Below the pieces are notes generated by a model that searched no databases, had not been told where the DNA came from, and saw nothing but the letters and a program-made list of their open reading frames with translations. DNA of 60,552 nucleotides, from assembly GCF_000373745.1 (NCBI RefSeq), contig NZ_KB892286.1, forward strand, positions 205 through 60,756, written 5' to 3'. The stretch comes from Oligella ureolytica DSM 18253. GTDB lineage: Bacteria; Pseudomonadota; Gammaproteobacteria; Burkholderiales; Burkholderiaceae_B. Of the stretch, positions 37,170 through 45,540 are shown piece after piece; the first letter of the stretch is position 1; each line of letters begins with the position of its first letter. The translations under genes and the position numbers were made by a program.

Positions 37170-38777
37170 ATGCCTATTCTTAAAAGTCAAATTAATGTTC
37201 GTAGCCAATCATTTCAAGAAAATAAGGAGGCTATGCAACGACAGATCGACGATCTAAACGAAAAGCTCGCGATTAACCTCAAAGGCGGAAGTGATAGCGC
37301 AAGAGAGAGACACCTAGCGCGCGGTAAGTTGTTGCCACGAGATCGCGTAGAAAAGCTCCTCGATCCGGGTAGCCCTTTTTTAGAGCTGTCTCCTCTGGCT
37401 GCCTTAAATATGTATAACAATGACTCGCCTGCTGCCGGCTTGATCACCGGTATTGGTCGTATCAATGGCATTGAGTGTATTATCGTCTGTAACGATCCGA
37501 CCGTCAAAGGAGGTACTTACTACCCGATGACGGTCAAAAAGCACATCCGTGCTCAGGAAATTGCCGAACAGAACAATCTGCCATGTGTTTATTTAGTTGA
37601 CTCCGGTGGCGCTTTCTTGCCAAAACAGGATGAAGTCTTCCCCGACCGCGATCACTTTGGCCGCATTTTCTACAATCAAGCGGTGATGTCTTCTAAAGGC
37701 ATTCCCCAAATTGCTGCCGTTCTAGGTTCATGTACAGCAGGTGGCGCTTACGTCCCAGCGATGTCCGACGAGTCTATTATCGTTAATAACCAAGGAACGA
37801 TTTTCCTGGGTGGGCCACCGCTAGTAAAAGCGGCCACAGGTGAAGAGGTCAATGCCGAAGACCTTGGTGGCGGTGACGTACACACTCGCTTATCCGGTGT
37901 GGCCGATCATTTAGCACAAAATGACAGCCATGCCTTACAGCTTGTACGCCAGTCAGTTTCTCGCTTAAATCGCAAAAAACACAACCCTCTGCTAACCATC
38001 GCACCACGTGCTCCTTTATTCGATGTTGAGGAGTTAAACGGTATTATTCCGGCAGACACACGCAAGCCATTTGATGTGCGTGAAGTCATCGCTCGTATTG
38101 TCGACGGCTCTGAATTTGATGAGTTTAAAGCACGATTTGGACCAACCTTAGTCTGCGGTTTTGCTCATATCGAAGGTATGCCAGTCGGTATTATTGCTAA
38201 TAACGGTATTTTATTTTCAGAGTCTGCACAAAAAGGCACGCACTTTATCGAGCTTTGCTGCCAGCGCAAGATTCCATTAGTTTTCTTACAAAACATCACT
38301 GGTTTCATGGTCGGTCGCAAATATGAAAACGAAGGAATTGCTCGCCACGGTGCCAAAATGGTCACCGCCGTATCAACCGCCAAGGTGCCTAAATTTACTG
38401 TGCTAATCGGTGGCTCCTTCGGCGCTGGTAACTACGGTATGTGTGGCCGTGCCTTTAATCCCCGCTTCTTATTTATGTGGCCTAACGCTCGAATTTCCGT
38501 CATGGGCGGTGAGCAAGCAGCCAGTGTCTTGGCGACAGTCAAACGGGATAGTATCGAAAGCAAAGGCGGGACTTGGTCTACTGAAGAAGAAGAGCAATTC
38601 AAAGCGCCCATCCGTGAGCAATATGAGCATGAGGGTCACCCCTATTACGCCAGTGCGCGGATGTGGGATGACGGCATTATCAAACCCGCCGATACTCGTC
38701 GTGTTTTAGCCTTAGCCTTATCGGCTTCGCTTAATGCCCCAATTGAAGATACCAAATTCGGTATTTTCCGTATTTAA
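37170..38777 (+). CDS. liuB: Methylcrotonoyl-CoA carboxylase, carboxyltransferase (beta) subunit
   Basis: 535 residues, the usual length. Transfers CO2 from biotin to 3-methylcrotonyl-CoA, giving 3-methylglutaconyl-CoA. Two crotonase-like halves with [39 protein letters not shown] and [19 protein letters not shown]. The ATG at 37170 is chosen because GGAGGAG lies just upstream; a longer frame from 37113 would run through the intra-operon hairpin. Followed 18 bp later by the biotin subunit gene. Also called mccB. Confidence 0.94.
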   Translation: MPILKSQINVRSQSFQENKEAMQRQIDDLNEKLAINLKGGSDSARERHLARGKLLPRDRVEKLLDPGSPFLELSPLAALNMYNNDSPAAGLITGIGRINGIECIIVCNDPTVKGGTYYPMTVKKHIRAQEIAEQNNLPCVYLVDSGGAFLPKQDEVFPDRDHFGRIFYNQAVMSSKGIPQIAAVLGSCTAGGAYVPAMSDESIIVNNQGTIFLGGPPLVKAATGEEVNAEDLGGGDVHTRLSGVADHLAQNDSHALQLVRQSVSRLNRKKHNPLLTIAPRAPLFDVEELNGIIPADTRKPFDVREVIARIVDGSEFDEFKARFGPTLVCGFAHIEGMPVGIIANNGILFSESAQKGTHFIELCCQRKIPLVFLQNITGFMVGRKYENEGIARHGAKMVTAVSTAKVPKFTVLIGGSFGAGNYGMCGRAFNPRFLFMWPNARISVMGGEQAASVLATVKRDSIESKGGTWSTEEEEQFKAPIREQYEHEGHPYYASARMWDDGIIKPADTRRVLALALSASLNAPIEDTKFGIFRI

Positions 38778-38795
38778 CCTCAGCGGAGTTGCTTT

Positions 38796-40835
38796 ATGTT
38801 TAAAAAAATCCTAATTGCTAACCGCGGTGAGATTGCTTGCCGTGTCGCCAGCACCGCTCGTCAAATGGGCATTGCAACGGTTGCTGTGTATTCTGATGCT
38901 GACCGTCATGCAGCGCACGTAGAGGCCTGCGATGAGGCAGTTTATATTGGTGGTTCTGAACCTGCCAAAAGTTATTTACGTATTGATGCCATTATTGAGG
39001 CAGCTAAAAAAACGGGGGCCGAGGCCATTCACCCCGGTTATGGTTTTTTAGCTGAAAACGGTGATTTTGTAGCAGCATGTCAACAAGCCGGCATCACATT
39101 TATTGGCCCTTCGGCTGAAGCAATGGCTGCCATGGGCTCCAAATCAGCCGCTAAGACCTTGATGGAAAAAGCTGGTGTGCCGCTCGTACCTGGTTATCAC
39201 CGTGATAACCAAGATCCCGATTTTTTACATCAACAAGCAGATAGTATCGGCTACCCCGTCTTAATTAAAGCCAGTGCCGGTGGGGGCGGTAAAGGCATGC
39301 GCATCGTCAATAGCAGCGATGAGTTTATCGGCATGCTGGAGTCATGTAAACGCGAAGCCATCAATAGTTTCAGCAATGATCACGTATTAATTGAACGCTA
39401 CGTTACTAAACCTCGTCACATTGAAATTCAGGTGTTTGGTGATGAGTTTGGCAATTACGTGTATTTATTTGAACGTGACTGCTCAGTCCAACGTCGCCAC
39501 CAAAAAGTCATTGAAGAAGCACCCGCCCCCGGCATGACCGAACAACGTCGTCGCGCCATGGGTGAAGCCGCTGTCAATGCCGCTCGTGCAGTTAATTACG
39601 TGGGCGCTGGTACCGTCGAGTTCATTGCGGAGCAAGACGGCACCTTCTACTTTATGGAGATGAACACTCGCCTACAAGTAGAGCACCCAGTGACTGAAAT
39701 GATTACTGGCTACGACCTAGTGGAGTGGCAATTACGCATCGCCAATAAGGAGCCGATTCCGGTTCAACAAGCTGACTTAGCAATTAATGGCCATGCCATT
39801 GAAGTACGTATTTACGCTGAGAACCCAGATAACGACTTCTTGCCCTCAATTGGTCAACTGAGTCACTTGAGCTTCCCAGAGCACCTGAGCTTTATCAATG
39901 CACCAATTCGCGTTGATAGCGGAATTCGCGAGGGCGACCGCATTAGTCCATTCTATGATCCCATGATCGCCAAGCTGATTGTGTGGGGTGTTGACCGTGA
40001 GCAGGCCATTGCTCGTATGTGCCAAGCGCTTTTAGGGACGCATATTATCGGACTGCATACTAACGTATCCTTCTTACATCGTTTAATAACTAATGAGGCC
40101 TTTGTTAATGCAGATCTGGACACGGGTTTAATCGAAAAGAACCACGCTAGCCTCTTCCCGCCTGCTCAATCCGTATCGAGCAAAGCATTGGCTTATGTCG
40201 CCGCAACTTATATGGCCAAACACGGTCTGAAGCATAGCCGTGCCGCTAAAAACGCACCAATAGGCTACATTGACCCATGGGCTAGTGCTGATTACTGGCG
40301 TGTCCGCCAAGGAGAAGGCACCACGGTCACCGTAGAGGATGATCATAACGAATACCCACTCCGTATTACACAGCGCAGCAACGATGACTGGATTTTGGAA
40401 ATTAACGGTGTTATCCACGAGCTTACTTGGGATGTCAACACCTCTGGCAACAATGGCCTGACCTTTGATATCAAATTGGGACTTGACGGGGATTTGAGCC
40501 AGGCTAAAGTGGTGCATGAAGGTGAAGAACTTTACCTCTACACTCAAGAAAGTCAAATTCGCCTAAGAGTGCCTAATACCTTAGCACATGCGGCTGAAGG
40601 TGATGAGCTAGGCGGTGGTGGCCTAACCGCCCCTATGCCCGGTAAAGTCATTAACATTCTGGTTAATGTCGGTGACCGCGTTGAAGCCGGTGATGTACTG
40701 CTAGTGATGGAAGCCATGAAGATGGAACACTCGATTACGGCCGATACAGGCGGCACCGTTGAAGAGCTATTCTTTGCGGTAGGTGACCAAGTAACCGAAG
40801 GTGCGGAGTTAATTAAGCTTAATAGCGACGACTAA
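38796..40835 (+). CDS. liuD: Methylcrotonoyl-CoA carboxylase, biotin carboxylase (alpha) subunit
   Basis: 679 residues: biotin carboxylase with the ATP-grasp Gly-rich loop KASAGGGGKGMRIV and EMNTRLQVEHPVTE, a linker domain, and a C-terminal biotinyl domain with the attachment site MEAMKMEH (Lys642). Carboxylates its own biotin using ATP and bicarbonate for the liuB subunit. Last gene of the operon and followed by a strong terminator. Genes for methylglutaconyl-CoA hydratase (liuC) and HMG-CoA lyase (liuE) are not here. Confidence 0.94.
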   Translation: MFKKILIANRGEIACRVASTARQMGIATVAVYSDADRHAAHVEACDEAVYIGGSEPAKSYLRIDAIIEAAKKTGAEAIHPGYGFLAENGDFVAACQQAGITFIGPSAEAMAAMGSKSAAKTLMEKAGVPLVPGYHRDNQDPDFLHQQADSIGYPVLIKASAGGGGKGMRIVNSSDEFIGMLESCKREAINSFSNDHVLIERYVTKPRHIEIQVFGDEFGNYVYLFERDCSVQRRHQKVIEEAPAPGMTEQRRRAMGEAAVNAARAVNYVGAGTVEFIAEQDGTFYFMEMNTRLQVEHPVTEMITGYDLVEWQLRIANKEPIPVQQADLAINGHAIEVRIYAENPDNDFLPSIGQLSHLSFPEHLSFINAPIRVDSGIREGDRISPFYDPMIAKLIVWGVDREQAIARMCQALLGTHIIGLHTNVSFLHRLITNEAFVNADLDTGLIEKNHASLFPPAQSVSSKALAYVAATYMAKHGLKHSRAAKNAPIGYIDPWASADYWRVRQGEGTTVTVEDDHNEYPLRITQRSNDDWILEINGVIHELTWDVNTSGNNGLTFDIKLGLDGDLSQAKVVHEGEELYLYTQESQIRLRVPNTLAHAAEGDELGGGGLTAPMPGKVINILVNVGDRVEAGDVLLVMEAMKMEHSITADTGGTVEELFFAVGDQVTEGAELIKLNSDD

Positions 40836-40863
40836 GTTACATACGGTCAGCGCATTAAAGTTC

Positions 40864-40900
40864 AAAGGGGATGCTTTATAAACAAGCATCCCCTTTTTTT
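40864..40900 (+). terminator. Rho-independent terminator of the liu operon
   Basis: Perfect 13-bp arms AAAGGGGATGCTT (40864-40876) and AAGCATCCCCTTT (40884-40896) with a 7-nt loop, running into a T tract. Confidence 0.92.
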
Positions 40901-40915
40901 GCACTATTGAGTTAT

Positions 40916-41266
40916 TCATGACTCACACTTGAGGTACAAAGCTTGCCTGACTAGCTCACTCGCATTAGCCCTTAGAGCCACTTCATCCAGTGTATTTAGA
41001 TATGTAAACACCTGAACATAAATCTCATGTGGCAAGACTTGACTCTTTAAACACCAGTTCTCTGTATCAGCGATCGCGAGCACATAACCTTGCGCTTGAG
41101 CATTAAGTAAACTGGGATCTGAGAACAGTTTCTGGCTTGCTTCATTAGCCCCTAAATTTTTTAATAATTCGCTACCAGACATCATCCAGTCACGCCTTTC
41201 TTCAGCAGAAACCATGGTTGTGAGTAAGCTAAGGCTTAACATAAGAGCAGAGAGGTATTTCATCAT
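40916..41266 (-). CDS. Rap1a/Tai-like exported immunity protein
   Basis: 116 residues. Signal peptide (cut after VSA, near residue 21), then a helical domain with GYVLAIADTENWCLKSQVL and the ending ASELVRQALYLKCES. The GYVxGxAD…WC and LVxxAL…C pattern is that of the Rap1a/Tai family, periplasmic proteins that protect against type VI amidase effectors. The ATG at 41266 follows GGGGA by six bases. No effector, VgrG or other secretion gene is near, so it is an orphan. The family call is by pattern and should be treated as probable. Confidence 0.6.
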   Translation of the reverse strand: MMKYLSALMLSLSLLTTMVSAEERRDWMMSGSELLKNLGANEASQKLFSDPSLLNAQAQGYVLAIADTENWCLKSQVLPHEIYVQVFTYLNTLDEVALRANASELVRQALYLKCES

Positions 41267-41416
41267 AATAGTCCCCAATGTAAAAACTTATTGATTCCAT
41301 TGTAGAGCGATTAATAGATTAAAGACATTTAAATCAAAACTCATCTGTTATATTAGATCTTGCTACAATAAGCTACAAACCTTTTATTACCACCCTTTAG
41401 CTACTGCTTAACAACC

Positions 41417-42814
41417 ATGCAACTAAATTTCAATTTTAGACAGAGTCTCGGACTAGTCGCCATGGTGGCGGCTTTATTTATCGTCCTCTTTCCATTTGAT
41501 GGTTATCCATTACATTTTTCTCATAGTGCTGCCTTAGTCCTTATCACCCTAGCTAGCTGGAGTACCGGTTTATTTCCTCCCTTTCTTACAGGTCTGATTT
41601 TCTTTGCCTTAGCGGCAATTTTTAATCTATTACCAGCCGATATCTTATTTTCTGGCTTTAGCTCAACGGCGGTCTGGCTTATCATTTCCGGTTTTGTCAT
41701 TGGCGCCGCAATCTCCACCTCTGGTTTAGGTAAAAAGATGGCGTCGATGATAGCGCCACAACTGACTGGCAGCTACCCACGCATGATTACAGGACTTGTG
41801 ATCAGCGCTGTTTTATTAAGCTTTATCATGCCTTCTTCAGTAGGCCGAGCCGTGGTCATGATCCCAATTGGCATGGCGCTTGCCAATCATGTCGGTTTTA
41901 AAAAAGGGAGTAATGGACGTTTAGGAATCGCCACTTCACTCGCTATTGCCTGCAATATGCCAGGTTTTGCGATCTTACCGGCCAATATCCCTAATATGAT
42001 TTTAGCCGGTGCCAGTGATAATTTATTCAACATGCAGTTTGGCTACATGGAGTACTTACTACTCCACTTCCCAGTACTTGGCGTACTTAAAACCTTTTTG
42101 ATTATTTTTTTAGTGGTTAAAATTTTCCCAGCTGAAATCAATATCACTGAAAAAACTGAAGAAGACAATGATCCTGAACAGAACGGTAATAAAGCAATGC
42201 AGAAAAAAGTAGCTATATTGCTTGGACTGACCCTCATTTTCTGGATGACGGACTCAATTCATGGCATCAACCCCGCTTGGGTCGGATTAGCCACTGCGGT
42301 GATTTTATTATTACCTAAATGGGGTGTGGTCGCACCGAAAAACTTTAATGCCTCGGTTGACTTTGCCACCGTCGTCTTTGTTGCTGCCGCCTTGGGTCTA
42401 GGCGCCTTAGTTAATGAGTCAGGCCTTGGGACGGCTATGGGACAGACATTTATTCAATTACTACCTGAAGAAAGTGGCGAAACCTTTCTGAACTTTATGT
42501 CTCTGTCCATCATGACAACCATCACCGGCTTACTGACTACCATCCCTGGTGTGCCGACCGTACTGACGCCCATGGCCATGGACTTTGCTGATACCACCGG
42601 TTTCTCTCTACGCTCAGCGTTGATGATACAAGTTCTCGGTTTTTCTACCGTGATATTTCCCTATCAAATTGGTCCATTGATCGTGACCATGCAGCTTTCA
42701 GGGGAGCCTTTACACAAATTATTGAAGATTACACTGCCGTTAACCTTATTGACGGTTGTCGTGTTATTTCCGCTGGATTATTTATGGTGGGGACTGCTTG
42801 GTTGGCCTAAATAA
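41417..42814 (+). CDS. SLC13/DASS-family anion transporter
   Basis: 465 residues, about 11-12 hydrophobic segments. The SLC13 signature is seen as MPSSVGRAVVMIPIGMALA, with matching inverted-repeat elements later (GVPTVLTPMAMDFADTTG). These proteins import dicarboxylates, citrate or sulfate with sodium, or exchange anions. No metabolic neighbours point to a substrate. Confidence 0.83.
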   Translation: MQLNFNFRQSLGLVAMVAALFIVLFPFDGYPLHFSHSAALVLITLASWSTGLFPPFLTGLIFFALAAIFNLLPADILFSGFSSTAVWLIISGFVIGAAISTSGLGKKMASMIAPQLTGSYPRMITGLVISAVLLSFIMPSSVGRAVVMIPIGMALANHVGFKKGSNGRLGIATSLAIACNMPGFAILPANIPNMILAGASDNLFNMQFGYMEYLLLHFPVLGVLKTFLIIFLVVKIFPAEINITEKTEEDNDPEQNGNKAMQKKVAILLGLTLIFWMTDSIHGINPAWVGLATAVILLLPKWGVVAPKNFNASVDFATVVFVAAALGLGALVNESGLGTAMGQTFIQLLPEESGETFLNFMSLSIMTTITGLLTTIPGVPTVLTPMAMDFADTTGFSLRSALMIQVLGFSTVIFPYQIGPLIVTMQLSGEPLHKLLKITLPLTLLTVVVLFPLDYLWWGLLGWPK

Positions 42815-42859
42815 AAACTCACTTTGAACCTGCTAAAGCTTCTCTGCTTAGTTTCATCA

Positions 42860-43819
42860 TCAGCCATTCAAAGCAATTCGCCAAAATGACTCACTCTTCC
42901 AATTAGGTGGGAAACCCATATGCGGCAGCGAAATATTAGTATTTTTATCAAGTAAGGCAATTAACCTGACAGACCAGCGACTTGTTGGAGCAATAACTCT
43001 CATTAATGACTCAATAATAACAAGCTGAAAATACAATCTATTAATCGGTGCTATTTCTTGAAGAGGTGAGCTACTTGAGCCAGAAGATATAGTAACTGGT
43101 ATTGACGGCCAGTTCTGAGGCTTATTTTTTGGAATCATCGGTCTAGTGCCAAACTCTCGATTCCAAACCCTACTATGGTGGGCACATAAATTGCGTAAAT
43201 CTGCCAAAGAACGAAACCATGATCGTAAAACAGGCATCTTCAATCCAAAGGATTGTTCTATGGGTGATATGTCTTGAGTTTCTCGTAAATTTGCAAACAA
43301 TCTAGAAACCTCACTAAATGTTAATAACTCTAAAGCCATCCAGATAGGAGGTTGTTTAGGTGAAGAAGGATACTTGCTAAGATAATGTTTTAAAAACACT
43401 TCAACCTCGCGTTTTTCACCCTCTCTTTCAAGTTTATCCATTAGCCAATCATGAGCATAATTAGTATTAAAAATAGCTGAATTAAGATAACCATGGGGTC
43501 CATAATTGTCTGCTAATGTATTGCCTAATTGTGCTCTTAAAGCCACCTCGATTCGTTCAATCGCATCAAGAATAATTAAACGTAACTCACGGTCAAATAC
43601 ATACAGACTCAGAATATCGTTAAACTCTGTATTTGGTAGAAAATGCTTAACTTTTTGAGCAGGGATATAAAATGGTATAGCATAAGCTGATAGACGAAAA
43701 TAGCTAATATTTGCCAAATAATGTCGAGTTTTTGTCTTATCCTTAATAATAAGACCACGTTCCTCAAGTTTAGAGATTTGCCGTTTCATATCAAAGGATG
43801 GCTTCCGAAAGTTACTCAT
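42860..43819 (-). CDS. Abi_2 (AbiD/AbiF-type) abortive-infection HEPN protein
   Basis: 319 residues. The N-terminal region (SFDMKRQISKLEERGLIIKD, HYLANISYFRLSAYAIPFY) and YVFDRELRLIILDAIERIEV are typical of Abi_2. The segment RNLCAHHSRVWNR holds the HEPN ribonuclease motif Rx4H with Arg209 and His214. Abi_2/AbiF proteins halt phage growth or act as toxins, probably through RNA cleavage. AGGGG lies shortly before the ATG. The gene is preceded by its own promoter and a terminator-bounded short RNA (described separately). Base composition is more AT-rich than the neighbours, suggesting transfer. Confidence 0.88.
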   Translation of the reverse strand: MSNFRKPSFDMKRQISKLEERGLIIKDKTKTRHYLANISYFRLSAYAIPFYIPAQKVKHFLPNTEFNDILSLYVFDRELRLIILDAIERIEVALRAQLGNTLADNYGPHGYLNSAIFNTNYAHDWLMDKLEREGEKREVEVFLKHYLSKYPSSPKQPPIWMALELLTFSEVSRLFANLRETQDISPIEQSFGLKMPVLRSWFRSLADLRNLCAHHSRVWNREFGTRPMIPKNKPQNWPSIPVTISSGSSSSPLQEIAPINRLYFQLVIIESLMRVIAPTSRWSVRLIALLDKNTNISLPHMGFPPNWKSESFWRIALNG

Positions 43820-43831
43820 ACCATACCCCTA

Positions 43832-43884
43832 AAAAGAAAAAACCCGCTAAAGTGTGCATCGTTGAGAGGCATAGCGGGTGTATC
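43832..43884 (-). ncRNA. Candidate short terminator-bounded RNA upstream of the Abi_2 gene
   Basis: From the predicted start near 43884 a transcript of about 50 nt would consist of a hairpin with arms ACCCGCTA (43872-43879) and TAGCGGGT (43842-43849), a 22-nt loop that can form a small inner TGC/GCA pair, and a T-rich tail (TTTTTTCTTTTT) that makes a textbook terminator. The Abi_2 ribosome site and ATG follow directly, so the toxin-like gene is expressed only by read-through. This is the layout of RNA-antitoxin (type III-like) loci and of the structured RNAs reported upstream of some Abi genes. An ordinary attenuator is the alternative. Confidence 0.55.
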
Positions 43885-43890
43885 ACCTTA

Positions 43891-43919
43891 ATAATATAAC
43901 GAAGATCTACAGAAGTCAA
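43891..43919 (-). promoter_or_regulatory. Sigma70 promoter for the short RNA and Abi_2 gene
   Basis: On the minus strand TTGACT (43914-43919) and TATTAT (43891-43896) are separated by exactly 17 bp. The predicted start falls 6-8 bases downstream, right before the terminator-like hairpin. Confidence 0.75.
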
Positions 43920-43954
43920 ATTAATACATACCCGTTTTTGCATCTATTACTTAT

Positions 43955-43983
43955 AGGTTGTGCAAAAATATTTTGCACAACCT
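43955..43983. repeat. Perfect 13-bp inverted repeat upstream of the Abi promoter
   Basis: AGGTTGTGCAAAA and TTTTGCACAACCT flank a 3-nt ATA loop. There is no T tract on either side beyond the arms, so it is not a clear terminator. It lies 36 bp upstream of the -35 element and could be an operator, a terminator for incoming transcription, or an element end. Confidence 0.6.
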
Positions 43984-44137
43984 TAATCATGCACGAATAA
44001 ATAACAAAATCTACGTTTAGGTATCAATTTGTCCACCTTAAACAGCATCTACGCAGTCGAGTACAGGCAGCTATTCTTGCTAATGAAAATATGGAACTAC
44101 TAAAAAGCCTCTAGTTGGTTGGCCGCAGTAAAAACAC
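43984..44137. other. Intergenic stretch with a coding relic and a duplicated motif
   Basis: The + strand carries an open stretch without a start codon ending at TAG 44111-44113; it reads LKQHLRSRVQAAILANENM and then ELLKSL. It resembles part of a helical, nuclease-associated protein but is too short to assign. The 29 bp at 44011-44039 recur at 53473-53501. Both suggest remains of an inserted element. Confidence 0.35.
44011..44039 (+). repeat. 29-bp dispersed repeat, copy A
   Basis: Begins CTACGTTTAGGTAT and continues with ATTTGTCC; 25 of 29 positions agree with copy B at 53473-53501. Both copies lie in non-coding sequence beside accessory genes. Likely a remnant of an insertion-sequence end. 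Confidence 0.55.
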
Positions 44138-44608
44138 TCACCTAGAGCCTGCTGAAGCTTCTCGACTTAGCTTCATCATCAGCCGATCCAAGGCATTGGC
44201 AAACTCACGCTGATCCGAAGAACTGAAAGCCGCCGGCCCACCTATTTCCACGCCTGAGCCACGCAGTTCCTCCAGCATATTACGCATGGATAGGCGCTCA
44301 CGAATATTATTAACGCTAAACTCCTCACCACGAGGACTCAACACAAAGGCCTGTTTATCAACCAACTCTGCCGCTAAGGGGATATCACCCGTGATGACTA
44401 AATCGCCCGCTTGCACTCGTTGCACAATGTAGTCATCGGCCACATCAAAGCCACGAGGGACTTGTACTGCATTAATTAAACGTGATGGTGGTGTACGCAG
44501 CATTTGATTGGCAACCAGCGTCAAAGGCTGTTGCCAACGCTGTGCAGCTCGGAAAAGAATCTCCTTTACGACGACTGGACAAGCGTCCGCATCGACCCAA
44601 ATATGCAT
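44138..44608 (-). CDS. yaiI: YaiI/YqxD family protein (DUF188)
   Basis: 156 residues. Starts with the family hallmark [20 protein letters not shown], followed by [16 protein letters not shown]-like sequence and the ending with [13 protein letters not shown]. The fold is PIN/NYN-like with conserved Asp residues (Asp5, Asp7), hinting at a nuclease, but no function is established. Last of four genes transcribed together after ackA (33 bp after the hydrolase). Confidence 0.9.
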   Translation of the reverse strand: MHIWVDADACPVVVKEILFRAAQRWQQPLTLVANQMLRTPPSRLINAVQVPRGFDVADDYIVQRVQAGDLVITGDIPLAAELVDKQAFVLSPRGEEFSVNNIRERLSMRNMLEELRGSGVEIGGPAAFSSSDQREFANALDRLMMKLSREASAGSR

Positions 44609-44641
44609 AAAAATCCTGATAAACTAAAAAGAATTGAACTT

Positions 44642-45502
44642 TTAAACAGCTTGCTGACACTGATCCAACCAAGCTCGAATCGTCTCTAAAGCCTCAGGCT
44701 CATCTAAAAACGGCACATGAGCACGGTCTTTGAGTGTACACGCTAACATACCTGGGTGACGCTTTTGCATCTCGACTACCGTCTCAGCACTCAGAAGATC
44801 GGAGTTTTCACCACGAATCACGGCTAAAGGCTTATCCTGAAGCAAGTCAAATAAAGGCCAGATAGGTGGCACCTCATCGACATCGACCATACTCTCGACA
44901 AAACCCTTACGCAAGGCAGGATCGTAAAACAACTCAATCCCGTTTTCACCCTGTAAATACTGCTTTTCCGCTTCCTCTAACCAGCGCGAGTCAGGCACAC
45001 GATAAAAACCGACACGAGAAGCTTTGAGGACGTCGGCCATTTCCTCCAAAGTCTTAACCTCAGGCAACACACCTAGGTAATCACCGATTTTACGCAGTCC
45101 CTCAAGCTCCAGTACTGGTCCGATATCGTTGAACAACACGCCAACAATACGATCCAATGCCGCATAAGCCAAGGTCATGGAAATCAGGCCACCGCGCGAG
45201 GTACCGATAAAGGCAGCACGCTCAATGCCTAATTGATCCATCACCTCCAACACATCAGCAGACTCCTGCGGCACCGTGTAGGTCGTGTAATCGGTCCAGT
45301 CAGAGTGGCCACGACCACGGCTATCAATTCGCAATAAACGAATTGCAGGATCAAAATGAGCAGCCAAATAATCAAAATCCTGACTATTACGAGTTAAACC
45401 GGCCAAGGCAATAACGGTCAACCCCTCATACCCTTCAGGATGTGAATCACGATAAAAAATCGTGGTGCCATCTTTTAATGTAAGGCGATTTTCACTACTC
45501 AT
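44642..45502 (-). CDS. Alpha/beta-hydrolase
   Basis: 286 residues, alpha/beta-hydrolase fold. Nucleophile elbow GTSRGG with the Ser near residue 99, an Asp in the RGENSDLL strand and His near residue 263 in RAHVPFLDEPEAL make the usual triad. Substrate unknown. Follows ackA by 38 bp in the phosphotransacetylase/acetate kinase operon, which may hint at a (thio)esterase working on short acyl compounds. Confidence 0.82.
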   Translation of the reverse strand: MSSENRLTLKDGTTIFYRDSHPEGYEGLTVIALAGLTRNSQDFDYLAAHFDPAIRLLRIDSRGRGHSDWTDYTTYTVPQESADVLEVMDQLGIERAAFIGTSRGGLISMTLAYAALDRIVGVLFNDIGPVLELEGLRKIGDYLGVLPEVKTLEEMADVLKASRVGFYRVPDSRWLEEAEKQYLQGENGIELFYDPALRKGFVESMVDVDEVPPIWPLFDLLQDKPLAVIRGENSDLLSAETVVEMQKRHPGMLACTLKDRAHVPFLDEPEALETIRAWLDQCQQAV

Positions 45503-45540
45503 CTATCTTGATCTCCACAATTTGTTTTATTGCTATTACG

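Noticed and set aside
40128-40556. 142-codon antisense frame inside liuD
   Set aside because: Opposite strand of conserved biotin carboxylase DNA with no independent evidence.
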